NCBI RefSeq assembly: GCF_900109115.1 | Contig: NZ_FNYV01000001.1 | Coordinates: 62,001-126,000 of the forward strand | DNA: 64,000 nt | Direction: 5' to 3' | Source: Micromonospora phaseoli | Lineage (GTDB): Bacteria > Actinomycetota > Actinomycetes > Mycobacteriales > Micromonosporaceae | Shown here: positions 20,551 through 28,829 of the stretch, one piece after another | How positions within the stretch are numbered: position 1 is the stretch's first letter | Layout: each line of letters starts with the position of its first letter | Program-made: the position numbers and the translations under genes | Notes under the pieces: model-generated | Told to the model about the DNA's origin: nothing | Databases searched by the model: none | The model's input: only the letters and a program-made list of their open reading frames with translations

Positions 20551-22161
20551 CTAGCGCGTGGGGGTTGGGGTGGGGGTGATCGTCGGCGTGGGGGTGGCGC
20601 CCAGGGGGGTGGTCGTCGCGGGTGGGGTGATCACGGTGCGTTCGAGGTTCACCTGCGACTGGCCGGTGCCGCCCACCGTGATGTCGTCGTACGCCTGGAG
20701 CCGCTTCTCCTGGTCGAAGTAGAGCACGGTCATCGCCAGCGGGGTCGGTTCCTCGCCTTCCAGCCCGCGCAGCCCCGCACCGCCGGTGGAGCCCTGCACC
20801 ATCAGCGTGGTCGGCTGCTGGCCCGGCACCTCCGGCAGCGTGTTGATCTGCCGGTCGTGGGTGTGCCCGGCGAGCACCAGCGGGCAGGTGCCGGAGAGCG
20901 GACCGGCGGCGGCCGGGTCGTGCACCAGCGCGATGTCCACCGGCCGTGGTGAGCTGCGGATCGTGGCGGCGAGCTTGTCGCCCGTGGAGATCAGCTCGTC
21001 GGCGGTGGGCTGGTTGAGCCCGCCAGTGGCCGGCGAGGTGCTCTTGTCCGGGGTGAAGCGGGGGTCGCCGATACCGGCGATGGTGAGTCCGGCGACGGTG
21101 ACCGTCGTGTTGTCCAACACGATCGCGTTCGGCTGGCGGGCCACCGCCGCCGCCGTACGCCCGGAGTCGTGGTTGCCGCGGATGTACACGTACGGCTTCT
21201 CGAGCAGGCTGATCGACCCGACGTAGGACGCCTCCGGCTCGCTGCCCCAGTCGGTGATGTCGCCGGTGTCGATCACCACGTCGATGCCGAACTGTTCCGT
21301 CACGGTCCGGATCAGCTGCCAGGCGGTCGGGTTGAGGTGCAGATCGGAGATGTGCAGTACCCGGGTGGTGCCCGGCTCCGGTTCGTAGACCGGCAGCGCC
21401 GACACCGTGGTGTAGAGCTGGGTGACGTTGCCGATGAGCCGCTGGAGCTGCTCGGCGTACCGGGTGTAGTCGTCGGCGATCTTGCGCACGTCGCCCACGA
21501 TCGCCGGGGCGTTGACGAGCAGCCCTTCGTACCGGGGCTCCTCGATCGCCTGGGGGCGCATCGTCGCCGCGGCGGTGCCCAGGCTACCTGCGGTGATCAT
21601 GAAGGCCAGCGCTCCGGCCCAGGCCGCCCGCCGGGTGTCCCGGAAGACCAGCAGGGCCAGCACCAGGGTCGCCAGCACGACGGAACCGAGCGTACGCAGA
21701 CCCAGCCGCAGCACCCCGATCCGGACGTCGTCGACCGCCGACTGGGTGGCCCGGTTGAGGCCCGCCGGGTCGCCCAGCAGTGCCTCGGTCCGACCCTGGT
21801 CCAGGGCGCCCAGCTCGACCGTCAGGTGGGTCGGCCCGTCGTGGCTGTCCAGCAGCAGCGAGCCCAGCGGCGGGATGTCGACGGTGGTGCTGCCGCCGAC
21901 CGCCGGCTCGACCGACAGCTCGGCGCGGAAGGGACCGATGTCCGTGCCCACCTGCCCGCCGGCCAGGAGCCCGAGCAGCACTCCGGCCAGGGTGACCACG
22001 AGCACGGCCACGGTGACGGCCGCCCGCCGTACGCCCCTGCGGCGCGTTGCCGCCCGTGAGCCGGCGCCGGCGCGACGCAACGAGGGGAAGCCGCGCTGGC
22101 GGCCCTCGGGTGTACCGCCGTCCTGGCCGCGACGCGGCTGCTCGTTCTGCTGACCGTCCAT
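20551..22161 (-). CDS. Membrane-anchored metallophosphoesterase
   Basis: 536 aa. A basic cytoplasmic N-terminus precedes a first membrane helix (about 48-68), then an external segment and two close helices (about 155-205). The calcineurin-like phosphoesterase domain follows with the metal motifs ISDLHLNPTAW, DTGDITDWG, IRGNHDSGRT and LAGHTHDRQ, all intact. The C-terminus is a Thr/Pro repeat (TPTPTITPTPTPTR), probably exposed. Such enzymes cleave phosphomonoesters or diesters outside the membrane. It converges with the E1-like gene and only 35 bp separate them. Confidence 0.87.
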   Translation of the reverse strand: MDGQQNEQPRRGQDGGTPEGRQRGFPSLRRAGAGSRAATRRRGVRRAAVTVAVLVVTLAGVLLGLLAGGQVGTDIGPFRAELSVEPAVGGSTTVDIPPLGSLLLDSHDGPTHLTVELGALDQGRTEALLGDPAGLNRATQSAVDDVRIGVLRLGLRTLGSVVLATLVLALLVFRDTRRAAWAGALAFMITAGSLGTAAATMRPQAIEEPRYEGLLVNAPAIVGDVRKIADDYTRYAEQLQRLIGNVTQLYTTVSALPVYEPEPGTTRVLHISDLHLNPTAWQLIRTVTEQFGIDVVIDTGDITDWGSEPEASYVGSISLLEKPYVYIRGNHDSGRTAAAVARQPNAIVLDNTTVTVAGLTIAGIGDPRFTPDKSTSPATGGLNQPTADELISTGDKLAATIRSSPRPVDIALVHDPAAAGPLSGTCPLVLAGHTHDRQINTLPEVPGQQPTTLMVQGSTGGAGLRGLEGEEPTPLAMTVLYFDQEKRLQAYDDITVGGTGQSQVNLERTVITPPATTTPLGATPTPTITPTPTPTR

Positions 22162-22227
22162 GTTGAGATTCTGACCTGCCCGCCCATGGATCTTGGCAAA
22201 CCTGGGGTGATCCGCTTCGCACCCGGT

Positions 22228-23391
22228 TCAGCTGCGGCCGGCGCCACCACCAGCGAAGACCAGGCGCAGCAGCCGGTCGTCCTCGGGCGCCGGCCGGCCC
22301 CGCCCGTCGTGGTTGGAGGTGGCGACCCAGAGCGAGCCGTCCGGTGCGGCGGCGATCGCCCGCAACCGACCGTACCGCTCGGTCAGCAACGCCTGGGGCT
22401 GACCGAGCACCGTGCCGGTCTCGGTCAACTCGACCAACCAGAGGCGCTGGCCACGCAGGCACGCCGTGGCGAGCATCCGCTCCACCGCGGCCAGGCCGGA
22501 GCAGGACGCCTCGTCGGTCGACCACTGCACGATCGGGTTGACGTACTTCTCGTCGTCGCCGCGGCCCTCGACTTCGGGCCAGCCGTAGTTCTTGCCCTTG
22601 GTGATCTGGTTGATCTCGTCCCAGGTGTTCTGACCGAACTCGACGGCGTACATCCGGTCGCCCTCCCAGGCGATGCCCTGCACGTTGCGGTGGCCCAGCG
22701 ACCACACCGGGGAGTTCGGGAAGGGGTTGTCGGGCGCCGGCTTCCCCTCCGGCGTGATCCGCAGGATCTTGCCGCCGAGCTGATCGAGGTCCTGCGACTG
22801 GTCGGTGTCCCCGGCGTCGCCGGTGCTGGCGTAGAGCTGCCCGTCGGGGCCGAACGCCAGGCCGCCGCCGTTGTGGATGCCCGCCTTCGGGATCCCGGTG
22901 AGGATCGGCGTGGGCTGCTCGCCGAGCCGCAGCCGGGCGATCCGGTTGTCCCGTTCGGCGGTGTAGTAGACGAAGACCGTCTGGTCCTGGGCGTAGTCCG
23001 GTGACACCGCGATGCCCATCAGGCCACCCTCGCCCGAGGCCACCACGTCGTCGACGGTCTGCACCTCGGTGACCTTCAAACCGTCCGGGCTAGACTCCGG
23101 GCCGACCTGGACGATCCGGCCGCTGTCCCGCTCGGTCACCAGGGCGCCGCCGTCGGGCAGGAACGCGATGCCCCAGGGCACCCGCAACCCCTGGGCGAGC
23201 ACGGTGGCGACGGCCTCCTGGTCGCCGGCGTCGGCCGTGGCCGAGGGGGTCGGCAGGTTCGGTGGCTCGCCGGCCGGATCCGGCTCCGGTTCACCGAGGC
23301 TGCAACCGGTGGCGGCGAGCAACAGTGTCGCGCAGGACGCCGCGAGGGCGATGCGGACCTGACGGGCGCGGAGGTACGGGGGAGCGCTCAC
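22228..23391 (-). CDS. Lipoprotein PQQ-dependent sugar dehydrogenase (glucose/sorbosone dehydrogenase family)
   Basis: 387 aa. The signal peptide ends in the lipobox LAATGC, so the mature protein is lipid-anchored outside the membrane. The beta-propeller of the soluble glucose dehydrogenase family is recognisable from LRVPWGIAFLPDGGALVTERD, GEGGLMGIAVSPDY, IHNGGGLAFGPDGQLYASTGD and SLGHRNVQGIAWEGDRMYAVEFG. Family members oxidise aldoses with PQQ, but many actinobacterial members have no proven cofactor and no PQQ synthesis gene is seen here. It lies 66 bp upstream of the metallophosphoesterase on the same strand. Confidence 0.85.
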   Translation of the reverse strand: MSAPPYLRARQVRIALAASCATLLLAATGCSLGEPEPDPAGEPPNLPTPSATADAGDQEAVATVLAQGLRVPWGIAFLPDGGALVTERDSGRIVQVGPESSPDGLKVTEVQTVDDVVASGEGGLMGIAVSPDYAQDQTVFVYYTAERDNRIARLRLGEQPTPILTGIPKAGIHNGGGLAFGPDGQLYASTGDAGDTDQSQDLDQLGGKILRITPEGKPAPDNPFPNSPVWSLGHRNVQGIAWEGDRMYAVEFGQNTWDEINQITKGKNYGWPEVEGRGDDEKYVNPIVQWSTDEASCSGLAAVERMLATACLRGQRLWLVELTETGTVLGQPQALLTERYGRLRAIAAAPDGSLWVATSNHDGRGRPAPEDDRLLRLVFAGGGAGRS

Positions 23392-23489
23392 CCGAGCCAG
23401 GGTAGCCCGCCGGGGGCGGGACCGTGGCGCTCGGCGCGGGCGGACCCCTATCGGCTGGTACGCCGGCAGGGGGCCTATCGTCGGCGGAC

Positions 23490-24416
23490 GTGAAGGTATG
23501 GATCCCGCACGAGACCGGCCACGCCCTGCTCGGTGAGCTGCCGCCGGAGGTCACCGTCGAGACGATGGACGATCCGGCGAGGCTGCCCTCGCCGGTCACC
23601 GACGTCCGGTTCTGGGTGCCGCCCTTCCTGGCCGGTGTGGACGCCACGGCACTGCTGCACGAGCTGCCGGACCTGGCGCTGGTGCAGCTGCTCTCGGCCG
23701 GCGCGGACGCCTGGGTGGGTCGAGTTCCACCGGGGGTGACCCTCTGCGACGCCCGGGGTGTGCACGACCCGTCCACCGCCGAATGGGTGGTCGCCGCGAT
23801 CCTGTCCCAGCTGCGGTCCTTTCCGGCGTTGGCCCGCGCGCAGGCGCAGCGACGGTGGGCGTACGACGAGGTGGCGCCCACCGACGAACTGGCCGGCAAG
23901 CGGGTATTGATCATCGGCGCGGGTTCGATCGGCACCGCGCTGCGCGATCGCCTCACGCCCTTCGAGGTGGAGTTCACCCTGGTGGCCCGCACGGCCCGGC
24001 CGGAGCAGCAGGTGCACGGGGTCGTGGAGCTGCCGCGACTGTTGCCGCAGGCCGACGTCGTGGTGCTGCTGGTGCCGCTGACCGAGCAGACCCGGGGTCT
24101 GGTCGACGAGCAGTTCCTGGCCGCGATGCGCGACGGCGCGCTGCTGGTGAACGCCGCCCGCGGACCGGTGGCCCGGACCGACGCGCTGGTCGCCGAGCTG
24201 GCCACCGGCCGGATCTCCGCCGCTCTGGACGTCACCGACCCGGAGCCGCTGCCCGCCGACCACCCGCTCTGGGAGATGCCGAACGTGCTGATGACCCCGC
24301 ACGTCGCCGGCTCGGTGCGGGGCCTGCTGCCGCGGGCGTACCGCCTGGTCGGGCAACAGATCCGGCGCTTCGTGGCCGGTGAGCCACCGCGGAACGTGGT
24401 GGTGGACGGCTACTGA
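23490..24416 (+). CDS. D-isomer-specific 2-hydroxyacid dehydrogenase
   Basis: 308 aa from a GTG at 23490. The NAD-binding domain shows GAGSIGTALRDRL after VLIIG, the LVPLTEQTRGLVDEQFLAAM helix, the arginine motif NAARGPVARTDAL, the DVTDPEPLPADHPLW glutamate loop and the catalytic His in MTPHVAGS. Members reduce 2-oxoacids or oxidise D-2-hydroxyacids. The substrate cannot be read from the sequence. Its last bases overlap the end of the converging PH-domain gene. Confidence 0.87.
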   Translation: MKVWIPHETGHALLGELPPEVTVETMDDPARLPSPVTDVRFWVPPFLAGVDATALLHELPDLALVQLLSAGADAWVGRVPPGVTLCDARGVHDPSTAEWVVAAILSQLRSFPALARAQAQRRWAYDEVAPTDELAGKRVLIIGAGSIGTALRDRLTPFEVEFTLVARTARPEQQVHGVVELPRLLPQADVVVLLVPLTEQTRGLVDEQFLAAMRDGALLVNAARGPVARTDALVAELATGRISAALDVTDPEPLPADHPLWEMPNVLMTPHVAGSVRGLLPRAYRLVGQQIRRFVAGEPPRNVVVDGY

Positions 24417-24787
24417 GCCGGTTCGGGTTCGCCGCGCCCGGCCGCGGCCACCAGCCGGGGCAGGTCCTGGCGGCGGACCGCCGGAAGCACCAGCACCTGG
24501 CCGTCGCCGAGCTGGGCGACCGCTCGGCCGCGCGGGTCGGACCCCAGCTCGACCACCTGCTCCCAGGGGATCCGACGCTGTCCGGCCAGCGCCCGTAGCC
24601 GCAGTCCGCGGTCGTCGGCGTCGGTGCCGGCGCGCCAGGCCCAGACGGCCACCGTCACCGGCACCAGCAGCACCGGCAGCAGGTACGCGCGGGCGCTGGC
24701 CAGCGGCAGCGCGCCGATGGTGGCGACGATCGCCGCGACCAGGATGGCCTGGTGGTGCCGGAATCGCACGGTGTCGGAGCGAGGCAT
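24410..24787 (-). CDS. PH-domain (bacterial pleckstrin-like) membrane protein
   Basis: 125 aa from the ATG at 24787. Two adjacent hydrophobic helices (about 17-52) are followed by a short beta-rich domain with RALAGQRRIPWEQVVELG and VLVLPAVRRQDLPRLV, the pattern of small actinobacterial PH-domain proteins. Function is unknown. It overlaps the converging dehydrogenase gene by 7 bp. Confidence 0.65.
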   Translation of the reverse strand: MPRSDTVRFRHHQAILVAAIVATIGALPLASARAYLLPVLLVPVTVAVWAWRAGTDADDRGLRLRALAGQRRIPWEQVVELGSDPRGRAVAQLGDGQVLVLPAVRRQDLPRLVAAAGRGEPEPAQ

Positions 24788-24994
24788 GACCAGATGATCG
24801 CACCTGGTCGGCGCGGGGTCGCGGCGGGCCAGCTCGGCCAACCGCCCACGGCCGGTGTCCGTGGCCTGACTCACTGTCGATTGGCCGTCACTTCTCGCGG
24901 GTCGACTCGTTCACCGATGGTGGGCGGTGGACCATCTGTCCGCCGTCCGTGCACCGCCGCACCGCCCCCGTGCCCCCTCACGAAGGCGAACGTC

Positions 24995-27388
24995 GTGCCC
25001 GTCCCGTCTGTGTTTCGTGTCGCCGTGTTCCCTGTCGCCGCCCATCGTCCGATCCTGCCGGAAGTCGGTGTCCTCGCGGTGGTCGCCGTGCTGGTCGTGC
25101 TCGGTGTGACCGGGCCGGTGCCGGCGCTCGCCGTGGTGGCGCTCGCCGGTGCGGCCGGCTCCACGCTGGCCGGCGTACGCCTGTCCCGGCTGGCCGTCGG
25201 TGTCGACTCGCCAGCAGCCAACCTGGTCGGCGGCCGGCTGGCCCGTCGTCGGGCGGCCCGACCACGCCGGGCCGCGGCCCTCCTGCACGCCGCGGTGGTG
25301 ACCGCCGGGCTGACCGCGGCGGTGCTTCCGGTGGCCTCCGCCGGCTACCGGCCGACGGCGGCCCTGGCGGGGCTCGCCGGCACCACCGCGCTGCTCGGCG
25401 GCGGCCTGTTCAGCCTGCCCCACCGGCCGCGCACGTCGGCTCGGAGCCGGCTGCGCCACCTGCTCGACGGCGCCGCGCCCGGCGTCGGCCTGGTGCTCGT
25501 CGCCTGGCTGCTGCTGCCGTACGCCGATGTCCCGGCACCGGTGCGGCTGGCTGTCGCGGCGGTCCTGGGTGTGCTCGCGGTCGACGTGTTGACCGTGTCG
25601 ACCGGGCCGCACCGGGACTCCGGCATCGCCCGCTGCCGCGCCGGAGCCGCGTTGACCCTGCTCGCCCTGGTGCTGCTGGCCGCGCTGCCGGCGGGTCCTG
25701 ACGCCGGGCGGGCGGCGCTGCTGGCCGTACCCCCGTTGGTGACCGGTGTGCTGCTGGTCGCGGCCGGAGTGCGGCGGGTGGCGCAAGCCGACGCCGGAAC
25801 GGTCCGGTCTGCGCCGTGGATCTGGCCCCGGGCCGTGCTGCCGGCGGTCGCGGTGATGCTGGCCGTGGTCCAGCAGTTGCAGGCCGGGCTCCTGCCGGAC
25901 CGCACCGCGGTGTTGCTCGCGCTGACCGCGGTGCCGGCGCTGGTGGCGCGCGAGCTGCTCGGTGGGGCGGGGCAGGGCGACCCTCCCGCACCCGAAGCCG
26001 CGCCGACAGCAACCGCGCCGACAGCAACCGCGCCGACGGCACCAGCCGCGCCGACAGCGCCGACAGCAGCCGCGCTGACGGCGCCAGCATCAGCGACGGC
26101 AATGGCAGCGGCGGCAGCGGCCGGGCCGACAGCGGCGGCGGGTGCGTTCGCTGGCGGCGGTGGCCCCGCCGGGCGCGCCGCCCTGCTGCTGGCGCTGGGG
26201 GCGCGTCCCGAACCGGCCTCCGGCGCGTTGCTCGTGGTCGACCTGCACCTGACCGAACTGCCCGGGCCGGTCGCGCGCGACGACGTGGCCGCCGAGGCGG
26301 TCCACCGGGCCCGAGCGGTGGCCACCGCCGACGAGGAGGTGTTCGACCTGACCGGAACCGGCCTCGCGGTGGTCACCAGGGCAGGACCGGTGCTGGCCTA
26401 CGCGCTGGGTACCCGGCTGCTCGGCGAACTGGCCCGGCCGTACGAGGTGTCCGGGGCGGTGCTGCGGGCGCGTCCCAGCGTCGGGCTCGCCGAACTCGTA
26501 CCCGGCCGGCCGGAGGATCTGCTCCGCCAGGCGGACCTGGCTCGGCGACGCGCCGCCCAGCTCGGCCGGGACCGGGTCGAGTGGTACGACGCGTACCTGG
26601 AGGAGCAGTTGGTCCGCCGGCTGGATCTGGAGCGGGAACTGCCGGGCGCGGTTGCCCGAGGTGAGCTGGACCTGGTCTACCAGCCGGTGCTCGGGCTGGC
26701 CGACCGGTCGCCGGTCGGCACGGAGGCGTTGCTGCGCTGGCGCAACCCGGTGCTGGGCACCGTGTTCCCGACGGAGCTGCTACCGGTGGCCGAGGATCTC
26801 GACATGGTGGGCGAGCTGGGCGCCTGGGTGCTGGACCGGGCCTGCCGACAGCTGGCCGACTGGTCGGTCGGCGGTCGACGGCTGTGGATGGCCGTCAACG
26901 TCACCACCCGCGAACTCACCTCACCGGACTTCGTGCCCCGGACCGCGGCCGTGCTGGAGGCGTACGGGGTGGGGCCGGACCAACTGGTGGTCGAGGTCGC
27001 CGAGCCGCGGGTGGCCGCGGACCTGCCGACGGTGACGGCCCGGCTGGCCGGGCTGCGCTCGATGGGCATCCGCACCGCGCTGGACGACTTCCGGGTCGAA
27101 CAGGCGTCCCTCACCCAGCTCCGGCGGCTGCCGATCGACCTGCTCAAGGTGGGGCCGGAGGCGGTCGGTGCGATCGGCGATCGGCACCACCCGCTGCTGG
27201 ACGTGGTGGTCACCGTGGCCGACCGGTTGGGTCTTGAGGTGGTCGCCGAGGAGCTGGAATCCGCCCACCAGGTCGAGGGGGCGCTGCGCGCCGGCTGCCG
27301 TTACGGCCAGGGGTTCGAGCTGGCTCGCCCGGCGACGGCGGAACGTGTGGAGGCGTACTTCGAGGAGTTCCCCTCCACATCGCGCTGA
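24995..27388 (+). CDS. Membrane GGDEF-EAL protein with degenerate active sites (2)
   Basis: 797 aa from a GTG at 24995 with AAGG at 24983-24986. About eight hydrophobic helices form the N-terminal ~330 residues, then an Ala/Pro/Thr repeat linker (about 335-385). The GGDEF-like domain has no GGDEF motif. The EAL domain keeps EALLRW (Glu577), NVTTREL and DD at 697-698, but the DFGTGYSSL loop reads DFRVEQASL, and the aspartate of the KID motif is Gly (LLKVG). Loop 6 is normally needed for metal-dependent hydrolysis, so this is more likely a c-di-GMP receptor or scaffold than an enzyme (inference). Confidence 0.85.
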   Translation: MPVPSVFRVAVFPVAAHRPILPEVGVLAVVAVLVVLGVTGPVPALAVVALAGAAGSTLAGVRLSRLAVGVDSPAANLVGGRLARRRAARPRRAAALLHAAVVTAGLTAAVLPVASAGYRPTAALAGLAGTTALLGGGLFSLPHRPRTSARSRLRHLLDGAAPGVGLVLVAWLLLPYADVPAPVRLAVAAVLGVLAVDVLTVSTGPHRDSGIARCRAGAALTLLALVLLAALPAGPDAGRAALLAVPPLVTGVLLVAAGVRRVAQADAGTVRSAPWIWPRAVLPAVAVMLAVVQQLQAGLLPDRTAVLLALTAVPALVARELLGGAGQGDPPAPEAAPTATAPTATAPTAPAAPTAPTAAALTAPASATAMAAAAAAGPTAAAGAFAGGGGPAGRAALLLALGARPEPASGALLVVDLHLTELPGPVARDDVAAEAVHRARAVATADEEVFDLTGTGLAVVTRAGPVLAYALGTRLLGELARPYEVSGAVLRARPSVGLAELVPGRPEDLLRQADLARRRAAQLGRDRVEWYDAYLEEQLVRRLDLERELPGAVARGELDLVYQPVLGLADRSPVGTEALLRWRNPVLGTVFPTELLPVAEDLDMVGELGAWVLDRACRQLADWSVGGRRLWMAVNVTTRELTSPDFVPRTAAVLEAYGVGPDQLVVEVAEPRVAADLPTVTARLAGLRSMGIRTALDDFRVEQASLTQLRRLPIDLLKVGPEAVGAIGDRHHPLLDVVVTVADRLGLEVVAEELESAHQVEGALRAGCRYGQGFELARPATAERVEAYFEEFPSTSR
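26000..26130 (+). repeat. Low-complexity coding repeat (Ala/Pro/Thr linker)
   Basis: Repeated GCGCCGACAGCAACC-like units encode TAP/TAT repeats in the linker of the GGDEF-EAL protein. The use of GCA and ACA codons here is unlike the rest of the gene, indicating recent slippage expansion. Confidence 0.6.
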
Positions 27389-27401
27389 GGGCAGTAACTG
27401 C

Positions 27402-27413
27402 TGAACCGGTTCA
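27402..27413. promoter_or_regulatory. Perfect palindrome TGAACCGGTTCA, possible LacI-family operator
   Basis: A 12-bp perfect palindrome with the CG centre common to LacI-family operators, overlapping the stop codon of the LacI gene. Its half-site GGTTCA recurs three times in the promoter region of the mannan operon. Confidence 0.4.
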
Positions 27414-28433
27414 CTTCCCGCTGGGCGGTGGACCGGTGCTGCCGCGTGGAGTCAGGTGGGCGGTCTCGTCCTGCAGCCCGACCGCCGGGGCACCCTCGAT
27501 GACCTGCAACAACTGCCGCGCCGCGTGCGCGCCGTAGGCCGGGATGTCCCGGCCGAGCGCGGTCAGCGGCGGGTGCACCAGCCGGCACAGCGCCGAGTCG
27601 TCCCAGGCCACGATGGACAGGTCGGTGGGTACGGTGAGCCCCATCTCCTGGGCGACCGACAACCCGGCGATCGCCATCACGTCGTTGTCGTAGATCACCG
27701 CCGTGGGGCGTACCCGGGAACTGAGCAGTCGCCGGGTCGCCCGGGCACCCTCCTCGCCGGTGTAGTCGGAGGGGGTGGTGAGCGCCTCGGGGAGGCCGAG
27801 GCGCTGGCACACCTCGGCGAAGGCCCGGGTGCGGATCGCGGTGTGCAGGAGCTCGGGCAGGCCACCGACGCGGGCGATCCGCCGGTGCCCCAGGGCGTAC
27901 AGGTACTCCACCGTCTCCACCAGCGCCGCCGCCTCGTTCGACCAGACGCTGGGCAGCCCGCCGGTGCCCTCCGGCCCGCCGATCACCACGGCCGGCAGGC
28001 CCAGCTGTTCCAGCACCGGCACTCGTACGTCGTCGGTGCGCAGGTCGCAGACGAGCACGCCGTCGACCCGGCGCTCCCCCCACCACCGCCGGTAGACCGC
28101 GACCTCGGCGTCCTGGTCGGCCACCACCTGCAGGGTCAGTGCGTACGAGCGGGCGGAGAGCTCCGCCTCGACGCCGCTGATCAACTCCATGAAGAAGGGC
28201 TCGATGCCGAGCGTGCGGGCCGGTCGGGCGAGGATCAGCCCGATGGCCCGGGCGGTGGCCCCGGACAGGGCCCGGGCGGCGCTGCTCGGGCTGAACCCGA
28301 TCTCGGTGGCGATGGCGAGGATGCGCTGCCGGGTCGCCTCGGAGACCCCGGGCTGCCCGTTCAGCGCGTACGACACCGCGCCCTTGGACACCCCCGCCCG
28401 CCGGGCGACATCCGCGATCGTGGGCCGCTTCAC
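27411..28433 (-). CDS. LacI-family transcriptional regulator of the mannan locus
   Basis: 340 aa from a GTG at 28433 preceded by AGGAGG. The N-terminal helix-turn-helix and hinge are canonical: PTIADVARRAGVSKGAVSYA, then NGQPGVSEATRQRILAIATE and GFSPSSAARALSG. The rest is the periplasmic-binding-protein-like effector domain. It is divergent from the sugar ABC transporter and beta-mannosidase operon, with about 400 bp between the starts. It is therefore predicted to repress that operon until a manno-oligosaccharide or mannose derivative binds (inference from context). Confidence 0.88.
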   Translation of the reverse strand: MKRPTIADVARRAGVSKGAVSYALNGQPGVSEATRQRILAIATEIGFSPSSAARALSGATARAIGLILARPARTLGIEPFFMELISGVEAELSARSYALTLQVVADQDAEVAVYRRWWGERRVDGVLVCDLRTDDVRVPVLEQLGLPAVVIGGPEGTGGLPSVWSNEAAALVETVEYLYALGHRRIARVGGLPELLHTAIRTRAFAEVCQRLGLPEALTTPSDYTGEEGARATRRLLSSRVRPTAVIYDNDVMAIAGLSVAQEMGLTVPTDLSIVAWDDSALCRLVHPPLTALGRDIPAYGAHAARQLLQVIEGAPAVGLQDETAHLTPRGSTGPPPSGK

Positions 28434-28447
28434 CGGCGTACGTCCTC

Positions 28448-28588
28448 CTGAACCAGTCTCCTGCGCAGCCCACACCGGTGGCGCGGGCCGCGGTGGACAC
28501 GTTACTGGTCGTCCGCGCCGGTGGCCCGGTCCGGGTCCGGGCGGGACAGGTCGCTGGCGAACGGCACCGCAACTTGTTCGGTTCAGTC
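28448..28588. promoter_or_regulatory. Repeated GGTTCAG half-sites in the LacI/ABC intergenic region
   Basis: The core GGTTCAG occurs at 28448-28454 (reverse strand, next to the LacI ribosome site) and at 28580-28586 (within TTCGGTTCAGTC). A third copy lies at 28771-28777. Their placement suggests LacI autoregulation and operon control. The rest of 28434-28829 holds no credible gene. Confidence 0.4.
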
Positions 28589-28727
28589 TACGGGCTGCCG
28601 GTGGGGCGACACGTTGTGCGCCAGCGGTCGTTGCCGCTGCGAGCTGTGCGAGAGAGCGCGATATCAGGTGCTTCTGCTCGGCTGGACGAGTGTCAGGTTA
28701 CGGGTCGGCCACGTCGTTAACCCGCCG

Positions 28728-28780
28728 TTGACACTGCGGGAGCACGCCCGTACGGTGGCGTCACTTATCCGGTTCAGTCA
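28728..28780 (+). promoter_or_regulatory. Sigma-70-type promoter with overlapping operator, mannan ABC operon
   Basis: TTGACA at 28728-28733 and TACGGT at 28751-28756 are spaced by 17 bp, placing a transcription start near 28763. The putative operator CCGGTTCAGTCA (28769-28780) lies directly downstream, a position where a bound LacI protein would block initiation or elongation. Confidence 0.5.
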
Positions 28781-28829
28781 ACGTTCCTCGATATCTGGAG
28801 CGTTCCCAAATGGTCTCGGAGGATGGGTC

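Noticed and set aside
26000..26130. Regular repeats that look CRISPR-like at first glance
   Set aside because: The repeats are short, contiguous and in frame within a coding linker; there are no unique spacers and no cas genes.
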